Program-made: the position numbers and the translations under genes
In this document: positions 55,431-64,000 of the stretch, piece by piece
How the letters are laid out: every line of letters begins with the position of its first letter
Position numbering within the stretch: the first letter of the stretch is position 1
The notes under the pieces: model-generated
The model's input: only the letters and a program-made list of their open reading frames with translations
Databases searched by the model: none
What the model was told of the DNA's origin: nothing
Origin: Liolophura sinensis
Lineage: Eukaryota; Mollusca; Polyplacophora; Chitonida; Chitonidae
DNA length: 64,000 nucleotides
Assembly: GCF_032854445.1 (NCBI RefSeq)
Contig: NC_088306.1
Location: 22,045,764-22,109,763 of the forward strand
Reading direction: 5' to 3'

Positions 55431-58400
55431 CTGTAACAAAGAGGAAACAGGAATGTGTCTGTAAGCACAATTCAAGGACGATCAAGGTGTAAATATTTAC
55501 AAGCTGGATCCCTGTTTTACTATAAAGCTGTCTTAACTTGCATGTGGCATGAAAAACAAACTTATTACTAATGACAGCCTAGACATACCCTAATTCTTCT
55601 TATTTTTAGGACAGATATTAGCAGTAGTGAAAGCAAAAGAATTGCATTTCTTTCCCAGTTTTTTTTAGAAAAGTAAAGACATGAATATGCTGTTCTTTAT
55701 GTTCTTTATCCATGTGAAAAAATGAAACTAAATACTCCTGCTACAATTACATGCATATTGGCTAAAAGGAGCACACCTGGTGTTTCAAAAATGAAAAGAA
55801 TTAGAAGGTATGCTCACAAGGGATAGATAATTTACTCTTGTTTTAGACATATTTTGCAAGTCTGAAAATTATATGGCAGCAGGACATTGTATCAAATCTT
55901 ACAGCTATTCTAAGGTGTTAATAAAGTTGCAATGTTATTCGCATGACAGTTTTGTCCTGTACTAAACAGTTGGCTCCAGTCACCTCCTACAGAGATGTCA
56001 CGTCATGGCATATAGTTGTATAAACTAGCAGTTCATAGTGCACAAGTTGAAGGACGCGGGTAATATATGAAATATTGTACCTATCATCTGGAGTTCGTGC
56101 CAAATATTCTCTTTCTATCAAGCCCTCGATTCTCTTCTTGATAACCACTGGACTGGGAAGAAAACGGGCCTTTAGCTGTTCTGTTACCTGTACAAAGAAA
56201 GAAAGCACTTATGCAGATATTTTAAGCTGGATTAGAGCAAAACTACTGTGTTCATAGGTTAGAAAGTCCCCATCGCTGCTAGGTGAAAAGTGCATTACCA
56301 GGTCCAGAACTAAATTCATGACAGTCACACGCAGAAGTAAATATTACACATTTTAGAGATGATCTTTAGTCTAAAAAAATTATATACTGGCACGCTACAG
56401 TAAGAGCCAAAAACATGTCACAGTAAGCTTTTTCATACTTGGATTTATTTATTTGATTGGTGTTAAATGCTGTGCTCAAAAACATTTCACTTATACGACA
56501 GCCGCCAGCATCATGGGGGTAGGAACAGACCTGTCCGACCAATCCTTGCTTACGGCGAAAGTTTTAATATGGTAAACAACGTATTACATGTATGTGTACT
56601 TTGTGTTACACCATGTGGAAGTGATGCTGCACCAGAATGAAGTGTTTAGCAAATGTTTTTTTTTTGACTAATCTTAAAGCTGAGCGTGCATCTCAAAAAA
56701 ACTAAACACATGTTTAGACCAATGAATAGATAGAAATGATGGAAATAGATGACACAAACAACAGCTTACCTCTGCTACAAGCACGTTGTGTTGTAGTTTT
56801 TTCCTGGCTTTCATGATTCTCACAATGGCCGCCTCGATTGTACACGGTGGTTAAGGCTAATCACATAAAAACAGCATACATGGTTTACACGAAGACAATG
56901 TTTCTGTATTAAATACAAGATTGTGTGATAAAACACACTTCTCAAGGATGCTCATAATATTATCATAAAGAGTATCCCTAAGTAGACGTTTTCTTGGATG
57001 AGTAAAGTAAGGATGCAGATTCAAACGTAGAGTATGAAAATCAGGCCAAGGGCAAGAATTATACTCTGCAGGGCACCGTATAAGTTCTCTCCCCTATAAA
57101 GGGAATAATGCCCATGTTCATAGATTGACATCACCGGGGTTCAACTCCATACTCGAGAACATTTGACATATATGACAGATACTGTGTAACCGCCTACCTT
57201 GATTCCTAACAAATCTTTTGACTTAAAGCTTCAACCAATACAGTGTAAAAACACAAATTAAATAAATAAATAAAGCTTTAACCCAACACATGAAGCTGGA
57301 TTCAACCTTGCAACCTCTTTGGCAGAGCCACATTAGAGCAACAATTTAAAGGTGAAGAACACATTTGCACAACCTATACCTTAAAAGAAAGAGCTATACT
57401 TAAGATTAAATGAAATATCTAAATTGTCAGCAGCACATGTTATCTGAGTTTTTAATAGTTAAACATCAAAGACTTAAACGCCTCCTTTACGCAGTCATTT
57501 CCACAGATTACATATGTCATCATCCTTAGCTTTGCCCTGGAGCTCTTCAGGACATGGCATTCCACATTTTGGCAGACAACAGCCACGAATGTTGACATGA
57601 TGTGGCCCTCTAGTACGTTCATTCCAAACTCTTTCTTTTTTAGAGTTTTAAAACCTTTAGCACCTTGACGTCACAATGAATATTCAAGAGGTGGAAAGGA
57701 GGCTTTTCATTGGACAAGCCTAAAACATGGTGGGACTTTCAATATGTCTCGAATCGGTGGATATTGTAGAAAATGACGATGTTTAAAGCCATTTTTTTCT
57801 CTTATGAAAACTTCAAAAAAACAAAAATAAAATTCCACACAGCTTGTGTAGCTCTTTCATTTAAGATATAGTTTGCATAAATGTGTTCTTTTCTTTCAAC
57901 TGAATGATTCAAAGGCCCCAAACAATGTGCATGAACTGAACTGTGTCAATAAAGAAAACACAAAAGTATTTAGAGCAAAAGGATATTCATGTTTCCTGTC
58001 CTCATCGACTTTACTTCTGGTTTCTTTCCTCTCAGGTTCAGACTCTCCCTTTGCAGCGACTGAAAAAAAAACAAAAAAAAAAACACGCATTACTCACTTT
58101 TAACAGGTGTTTACTACAAGTACTTATTACGTATTGGCTTGTCTTGTCTATAACACCCAAACAATTAGGAACACTAGAACTTTTCTGTTCACATCTCTGA
58201 CAACAGACACCACTAGTCTACTAACAGAAGGCGGACCATTCAGTTTCTCTCTTCCTTATAATGACTGATTTATTTGACCGGTGTGATATAATCTTACTTG
58301 GGAATTTTTCACCCATACAGAAGCTGATGGTTTGTTGATGGAAGAAAAGGGAGTGCTTGGAGAAATTAATAGCCTTCTGTCAGCTTGTGCCGTTTCCCTT

Positions 58401-61400
58401 AAATTCATGCCACCAAGAAATCAATTTTATTTATTTACTTCATTGGTGTTTTACGCCGTACTCAAGAATATTTCACTTATACGACGGTGGCCAGCATTAT
58501 GGTAGGAAGATACCGAGCAGAGCCCCGGGGGAAACCCACACCAAGAATTAAGCCATTAACACTATTTCTAGAGTCTTCAGTACGACCAGTCTTGGAGTTG
58601 AACCATTTGTTGTCGGAAGAGGCGACATTATACAGGCTAGACATTTTTTTTTGCAACTTCTCAGCTCAGAGAGCATACCATCTTGCTAGTGGCTCACACA
58701 AGGACTCAGCAGAAACAAGCCATTGTGTCCACTGGACTCGCTGCTGCCTGATCCTTGCTTGTGACAACACAGTACAAAAACATACTTGAAAGTTTACCTG
58801 TCTGAATTTTCACCCTGTACAATTTTGACGTAAACTGGTCGTTAACTGTGAACAGGTGATCTGATTCTGAAACAGAGTTAAGTTAGATTTTGTTACAAAT
58901 AGCTTTGAAATAAAACATTCATATTTTCTCTTTTACACTGTTTTACACTTGCCTCTCTACACGCAAGTAATTTACATTTTTACCACGAATTACTTGATCC
59001 TGATAAAGAAATTGTTATTGCAAAATGTCATTTGCGTTTTGCATGCTTATTTTACAGGTATGAACTTTTATCTTTTCGATAATTTTCCACTACATATGCT
59101 TAGCTACTGTGCTTACTCAAGGTCCTGTTAACATTCCTACTTTCAGTTTAACTTTCTCACCTATTTCCTTAGTCTTTGGCTCCTTGTGTAAAATTCTCTG
59201 TGTGATTTTTCCCAGAGCCAAAGACTGTATTGCTCTCATCAAGTCTCGCTCTGGTATGTCTGTCTCTGTCTTTATTTCCTGTAAATAAATAAATACATAC
59301 ATGAAGAACAGTAGAAGTTGTTTTCAATCTTTTGGGGTTTTTTTGCAGCATTTCAGCACAATAGAGTTTATCAGGGATGTTAACCATTAACCTGGAAGTC
59401 ACAGGTACAAATATCACAGGGTAAACAGTTCGACATCTCATGCAATGCCATTACTTTCTCTGCACCGTTCTATTTCTGTGACGTCACAACTACTTTTGCT
59501 TTATGAAATCACACTGCAACTTTTGCACTACCACAAAATGTGATGAATTATGACATTTATTGAAAAGGTAATTGTTTAATTCTGATATTTGTTATAGCTT
59601 TCAGCTAAAATTGGCAATAAAATGGCGCTTTTTCTCATGGACGTGCATACATTTAAATCTGATTTATTTTACCTTCTGTTCAAATTAAAACAATTTGTTT
59701 TCATTTATTAACTTATCATCACTCTCTTACATTTTAACATTTAAAAGTTTGGGCCTCAGCATCAGCCTTACTTCATAGGTGCATTTTTCCCTATTGTTGA
59801 ACAGCATCAGTATACACATCTGGTATGTGGACACTTGGATGATGTGTTTGCGAGGTCCTGTCTTTGAAACACTGGACGCTCCGTTTTCTCCACTGTCTTC
59901 TCTCTTTGCGCCGAAAAATGTGGCGTTGAGATCTGCTGAACCCAGCTGAGGCTGTAAAGTCAGTTGTCTTCCACTGTGTTTGGCCAAATAAAATCTGAAA
60001 ACGAAACGTGTTACTCAAGTACGAGATATTTCATCTTGTATCAAATTTGTTTCGCTTACTTGAATCAGGGTTCAAGCAGCACGATATTTGGTTAAACTCA
60101 GGACTTTCCAGGACAATTTCAGGTGGTTGCATGACTTTTTTTAAGACTGATTATCCTCACCACTGCATAGTGCTGTCCTCTTTTCTTGTGGACAATTGAT
60201 CATTAGCCATTCGCAAGTATTTTCTCATGTACAAATGACATATCAACAACAAATTAAATATCTTTCTCCCCTTAAATGTCAAGAATTTGGAACCTAAATC
60301 AAGCAGCCACTGTGTCAATAAACAGATTGGGATGGGTTGTTTTTCTCATCATTTTAATTCATTTCCAGGACCCCCAAATAAATTCAATGACCTGCACAAA
60401 AATTCCATGGCTTTCAAAGTCTGGAAATTTTACTTTCATATTCCATGTCTTTCCACATATTTTCCAGGTCATCAACACTGACAATACGGCTAATGGCTAA
60501 TATGAACATTTCAGGAGACGTCATGAGAACAGAGTGACGTCTCTTTACAAGATTTGGTCACTTTTACAGTACCGCAGTGTCAATCTGCTCATTTTAACAT
60601 GGGCGGTAATAATAGAAAATTAAATGAACAGGATTACATTCATTTTCTGAATTACATGTACATGTATATTATTGGATGTGTTTGGTTGTCAAATATTACA
60701 AAAATAGTGATATTTGATATAACCTGCTAGCAGTTTCATCTAAACATGAATAAAGCTATGCTAAAAGACAAATAGCCATATTGTGCCGTAAAGCACTTGG
60801 GTGTCATTCTGTTTGCATAATGAGACAACTCAAAAACTGCAGTTTCCTCCCACCATAATGCTGGTCTCTGTGGTATAATTAAAATTTTCTTTAGTAAAAC
60901 ACCAATCACATAAACAAACAAATGAAAAACTGTACACAGTATAGAGATCCCTTAAGTGAAAACTTGTTATGGAAACTATGACATGAAGTCATTACTCACA
61001 GCGTATGGGACCATGATGAACCTCTTGGATGCCTCTAAAAGACAGACATTCTTATTTCCAGAATATGGACAACGATCCACATTTTACTGCATTACTCTCT
61101 GGAGACAGAGATTTGACCTCAGTCATTTATTTATTTGACTTGAGTTTTACGCTGTACTCAAGAATATTTCACCTTAAGAAATGACAATTTCACTTTCACC
61201 ATGACCATCCACAGGTTACTGGCAGACCTTTTTACGTGTGACTGGAGAGGAAGCCATCATCAGCTGGACTTGAACTCACAGTGACTGCACTGGTGAGAGT
61301 TTCTGAGTTATTGTGCTGCACCACCCCTAGGCCACAAAGCCCTCAACCGCTCGGTAAGTTTTGGGCAATTCAACCCTCTTGACAAATCTTACCTCCTGAA

Positions 61401-63026
61401 CGTTTCAAATGCCATTCTCGGGGCATGAGGAATACTGCATTGTGGGGTAGCAGACTGAGTTGGCCAGAACCCAGTTGTTAAAACTCGAACAAATAAATCT
61501 ACTCCATGAAGGTTAGTCTGAAACAGTATAACAAAGCTAATTCAGAGACTTTATATCCCATGTTAAATATGCAAACCTTTGTTTTCAAACTTAATCTGAA
61601 GAGCCACAAAATGAATGAATGCATACAAACTTGAATAATCTTTGAAGCAGTTATTACATCGAATCTAAAAACATGACAGACAGACAGACAAACGCAAATT
61701 TATATCCCTCACCATCGGCGAAGCTCGAGGGGAAAAAAAAAAAAAAAAAAAGCAGACCATGGATCGAAATTACATATGTATTTTTGGAAAGAGAACGGAT
61801 ACAACAGAAAACCCCTTATGGTGTCATAGGATATGTTGTTTCACACTACTGGGGTTCTTCAACCTTTTCGCATGTTTGCTAAGTGTTAGCAAAGCATATT
61901 CTGAAGGCATTCTTCTTCGTAGACTGTTACTTTTTTGCTTTTTGTGAAACCCGGCAAATGGCCAATCCAACCAATGTAGTTTTTTCTCCAAACTGAAATT
62001 ACAAACATTTGCATAAAATGCACTCAAAACTGCTCTTCAATATGCAAAAAGATTGAGGAATTAGGGTATTTTTTTATGTTTCATATAAAATAACATAAAA
62101 AAGGTACATTTATAGTCACAATCTGTATAATTATGGGCCCCTTCCACAACTATTTCCACAATTGTGAGCTAATGCACTCACCCCTCACAGAACATTGCCT
62201 TACCTCTGACTGTTGTATATGGTTCTTGAATTCTTCCATTGTTGTATTGGATACTGTCATGTCTTTGAACATGCCCTCTAGCTTGGAAGTAAATTGACAA
62301 CCACACTCAGTCTGCAAGAACAATACAAAACAAACTGGCTTTATAGTCTTAACACTGTGTTATGTTATGCCACACCAGATAAAATTTTTATTTTACGGGC
62401 AGAATGAATCAACTTTTCGATGTCCGAGGGGGTTTAAAACTAACAATAAAACTGAAAAATCATCTAATTTGTGGTAAATGGGGACTGTCCTAACGATTGT
62501 TCCTGATAAACACATATTCTGTAACCAGAGAGCCTTGAAAATCATGAAGAAAAAAAAAAAAATTCCGATCAGGCAAAATAAAGAGGATGTAATCCAAATT
62601 TTACTTTTGCTCCATTTTCTGTCTGTATAACACAAAATAAAACTGGTCTAGTGTTACAGCATAAGAAAGCAACACAAATTCCCAATATTATGTGAGGTCT
62701 CATCATTATATTGTTCATTTCTTGGCCTTGTCAGAGAAAACTAACATGCTAAGTGTAATTATTATTATTCACCAAAAAAATCTGTGGACTGGACGAAAAA
62801 GGTATTCTAATTGGTCAATCTCTAACCCTATTAAGAAGTCAAACCCTTCCTGCACCTTAAGTTTGGAGATCATATTCTTCTCAGAGTCATCTGATACACT
62901 TTTGTTGAGCAGTAAACGTTTTGCCAAATGCTGTTTGTAGTAACGTTCAAAGACATCTTTGTCCTGAAGGAAGCGGAATAGCACCATGCTTTTGTCCAGC
63001 ACGTTCTCGATTTCCTGTTCTGACAT
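55406..63026 (-). CDS. CUL3: Cullin-3 (CUL3), last ten coding exons, 5' part beyond window
   Basis: CUL3 is the scaffold of BTB-adaptor CUL3-RBX1 E3 ubiquitin ligases. Coding segments on the minus strand are 63026-62856, 62311-62204, 61517-61393, 59994-59772, 59278-59161, 58866-58798, 58059-57987, 56839-56770, 56187-56081 and 55430-55406. They total 1089 bases, or 362 residues plus a stop, and all phases agree. The known animal protein is about 768 residues, so these exons cover roughly the C-terminal half: four-helix bundle, alpha/beta RBX1-binding domain and the two winged helices with the NEDD8 site. Diagnostic strings include [30 protein letters not shown] and RKVYTYVA at the C-terminus, which separate CUL3 from CUL1, 2, 4 and 5. 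The upstream exons (N-terminal cullin repeats, BTB-binding face) would lie above 64000. I found none between 63027 and 64000. Confidence 0.95.
56081..56187 (-). CDS. CUL3: CUL3 exon: winged helix B
   Basis: The exon has 35 codons plus two bases: [20 protein letters not shown] then [15 protein letters not shown]. It is almost identical to the vertebrate protein, as I recall it. The acceptor is TGTACAG and the donor AG|GTACAA. Confidence 0.95.
56440..56535 (-). mobile_element. SINE-A 3' fragment in CUL3 intron, reverse
   Basis: ATTTATTTATTTGATTGGTG, AAAAACATTTCACTTATACG, ACAGCCGCCAGCATCATGGG. Confidence 0.8.
56770..56839 (-). CDS. CUL3: CUL3 exon with the NEDD8 acceptor lysine
   Basis: The exon has 70 bases: [20 protein letters not shown] and LVAE. 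The Lys of IVRIMK (codon 56811-56809) corresponds to the neddylated lysine of animal cullins. The exon begins directly after an AC acceptor and ends at a normal GAG|GTAAGC donor. Confidence 0.93.
56840..57986 (-). other. CUL3: AT-AC U12-type intron of CUL3
   Basis: The 1147-base intron starts ATATCCTTTT and ends GCCTTAACCACCGTGTAC. The donor matches the U12 consensus. CCTTAAC is a strong U12 branch site, and its branch adenosine lies 11 bases before the exon, inside the usual 10-20 base range. No GT-AG pair restores the conserved HEIEAA junction. Confidence 0.9.
57987..58059 (-). CDS. CUL3: CUL3 exon ending at an AT-type (U12) donor
   Basis: The exon has 73 bases reading [18 protein letters not shown] and DEDRKH. 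After CATGA no GT donor fits; instead the intron opens with ATATCCTTTT, the U12 AT-AC donor consensus. Cutting there leaves two bases that pair exactly with the next exon. Confidence 0.92.
58425..58547 (-). mobile_element. SINE-A 3' half in CUL3 intron, reverse
   Basis: TTTATTTACTTCATTGGTGT, TTTACGCCGTACTCAAGAAT, GGCCAGCATTATGGTAGGAA, AGCCCCGGGGGAAACCCACA. It is inserted in CUL3 sense orientation. Confidence 0.88.
58798..58866 (-). CDS. CUL3: CUL3 short exon
   Basis: The exon has 69 bases encoding [20 protein letters not shown] with the conserved FTSK and the start of KIQTV. The acceptor is GTTTCAG and the donor ACAG|GTAAAC. It is too short to stand out as an open frame and was found from homology and phase. 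Confidence 0.93.
59161..59278 (-). CDS. CUL3: CUL3 exon: winged helix A
   Basis: The exon has 39 codons plus one base. It encodes [20 protein letters not shown] and ends KEPKTKEI. The acceptor is TTTACAG and the donor ATAG|GTGAGA. Confidence 0.93.
59772..59994 (-). CDS. CUL3: CUL3 exon: alpha/beta domain
   Basis: The exon has 223 bases completing a split Arg codon. It encodes [14 protein letters not shown] and [11 protein letters not shown], a variable Ser/Gly insert, then [17 protein letters not shown]. This is the region that packs with the RBX1 strand in known cullin structures. The donor is GAA|GTAAGG. Confidence 0.95.
60838..60926 (+). mobile_element. SINE-A 3' end in CUL3 intron, forward
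   Basis: AGTTTCCTCCCACCATAATG, CTGGTCTCTGTGGTATAATT, AAAACACCAATCACATAAAC. Confidence 0.75.
61122..61342 (-). mobile_element. SINE-A in CUL3 intron, reverse, internal deletion
   Basis: ATTTATTTATTTGACTTGAG, CTGTACTCAAGAATATTTCA, then CATGACCATCCACAGGTTAC, GGAGAGGAAGCCATCATCAG and GGACTTGAACTCACAGTGAC. Confidence 0.85.
61393..61517 (-). CDS. CUL3: CUL3 exon: LTTGFWPTQ segment
   Basis: The exon has 41 codons plus two bases, acceptor TTTCAG and donor GGAG|GTAAGA. It carries [18 protein letters not shown], with the nearly invariant cullin LTxGxWP motif, and ends in the FRR of the FRRFY junction. Confidence 0.95.
62204..62311 (-). CDS. CUL3: CUL3 exon: four-helix bundle
   Basis: The exon has 36 codons, acceptor TTGCAG and donor GAG|GTAAGG. 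It reads [18 protein letters not shown] and continues SNTTMEEF, the conserved segment directly after ISKLK in cullin-3. Confidence 0.95.
62856..63026 (-). CDS. CUL3: CUL3 exon: start of C-terminal domain
   Basis: The exon has 57 codons in phase 0, acceptor CCAG and donor AAG|GTGCAG. It carries the cullin signature [16 protein letters not shown] and the CUL3-typical [17 protein letters not shown]. Confidence 0.95.
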
Positions 63027-63147
63027 CTGGCAATAAAAACACACTCAGACCTGTATATTTCATGAATTTACATCAGTTTTTACATCACTGACATCAGCTG
63101 ATGATAAGTACTTCTCTACAGGAAATTATTTCCCATTATTCACAAAC

Positions 63148-63325
63148 ATGACTTTTATTTATTTATTTATTTGACTGGTGTTTTACACCGTACTCAAGAA
63201 TATTTTACTTATACAACGGCCGCCAGCATTATGGTGGGTGGAAACCCGCCATAGCCCAGGGGAAACCCACGACCATCTGCAGGTTGCTGGCAGACCTTCC
63301 CACATATGGCCACAAAACATTCTGG
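63148..63325 (-). mobile_element. SINE-A 3' half in CUL3 intron, reverse
   Basis: ATTTATTTATTTATTTGACT, TACACCGTACTCAAGAATAT, GCATTATGGTGGGTGGAAAC, CACGACCATCTGCAGGTTGC. Confidence 0.9.
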
Positions 63326-63329
63326 TACT

Positions 63330-64000
63330 TCTCTCAAAGGTGACTGACAGAAGTTTAGGTGTAAATGGAATATGCCTTTAAGTCTAAATCATGGATATAA
63401 CAATTGTTGAAAGGAATTAAGAAGCCTGAATATATAGCAATGTTGAACATAACCCGCCTCAAATTTCTGTGCAATGGGAAACTAGTGAACGGGCTAGTTG
63501 CTAAACAAAAGGGTTCAATTCACAGCATAACTCATCATTTTCTTCTGTGACAAGGCAGTGGTTGTGTATTACCTAGATGTTTCATGAACACACAGATAAC
63601 TGCGACATGATAAAGGAAAGAACAAAAAAGTTCCTAGTTTTGGAGTGCTTTGTTCGAGGTGGTAAGGAGTTTTACGTATTCCCCACGGAGCTCATAAAGC
63701 AAACCAGTAGTTCACAAGCACTGCAGCACAACAGCACTGAACGATGTGTTATTACACAGTTTGGAACGGACTTGTGTCAGCCAAAAACTGTTCGCAATTG
63801 CTTATCACCTGCTAATATCATTTGACATTATTAGCCCTCTTCAATAGGTAGCTTGACATCTGGAAATGTTAGGTTTATCTTAACATATCACTTTCTCAAC
63901 AGGCAATTCAAGACTATGAAGCAAATATCATCCAAAACTGACAGGCCAGAAAAAAAAGCATTTTCTAGATCCTTGCCAAGAGATCATTTAACAGTCACCT
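63330..64000. other. CUL3 intron, no further exon seen
   Basis: I looked on the minus strand for the exon that should precede the one at 63026 (in animal CUL3, as I recall, it ends near KKGVKG) and did not find it. It should lie beyond 64000. Confidence 0.5.

Noticed and set aside
56051-56081. CUL3 ending with RYNISYITR, as the open frame suggests
   Set aside because: A GTACAA donor follows AG, and the 25-base exon at 55406-55430 supplies the invariant RKVYTYVA end.
57981-58090. Reading through the CUL3 exon into [10 protein letters not shown] as an extended C-terminal variant
   Set aside because: The extension follows the U12 donor, is not conserved in cullins, and the next exon restores the family sequence exactly.

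Overview
The window is eukaryotic nuclear DNA, AT-rich and dense in repeats. Spliced genes with long introns, many tRNA-derived SINE copies ending in a GGCGTAAAACACCAAT-type tail plus an AAATAAAT run, and many minisatellites point to a lophotrochozoan animal. A mollusc, perhaps a bivalve, is the best guess; this is an inference from repeat style, not a proven identification.

Three protein genes can be supported. (1) On the minus strand, from about 22.0 kb leftwards off the window, lies the 5' part of an LDL-receptor-like gene with YWTD beta-propeller repeats. Two propeller exons (2095-2527 and 1106-1358) are clear. A signal-peptide exon (21921-21987), in matching phase across a 19.4-kb intron, is the likely first coding exon. 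(2) On the plus strand, 43350-50345 is one uninterrupted reading frame of 2331 codons: an Arg-rich N-terminus, about 110 tandem copies of a 10-residue Asp-His-Glu-Gly-Gly-Ser-Asn-Ser-Thr-type repeat, a Ser/Thr/Pro-rich linker, and a C-terminal AGC-like protein kinase domain with HLD instead of HRD. I do not recognise this architecture, and it is the main candidate for something undescribed. (3) On the minus strand, 55406-63026, are the last ten coding exons of cullin-3 (CUL3), the scaffold of BTB-CUL3-RBX1 ubiquitin ligases. One of its introns has AT-AC ends and textbook U12-type signals. The kinase gene and CUL3 converge on a roughly 5-kb intergenic region or 3' UTR.

Between about 22.3 and 43.0 kb I see no convincing gene. 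This stretch holds large tandem arrays (39-bp, 26-bp, 64-bp and 60-bp units), SINEs, at least three MITE-like inverted-repeat elements and a duplicated segment. At least two arrays look as if they grew out of pieces of dispersed elements: the 64-bp array from a SINE tail, and the 49-bp array at 16 kb from another dispersed family. Because several array units are multiples of three, they produce long spurious open frames on both strands.

All calls come from reading the sequence by eye. No alignment, splice predictor or database search was run.
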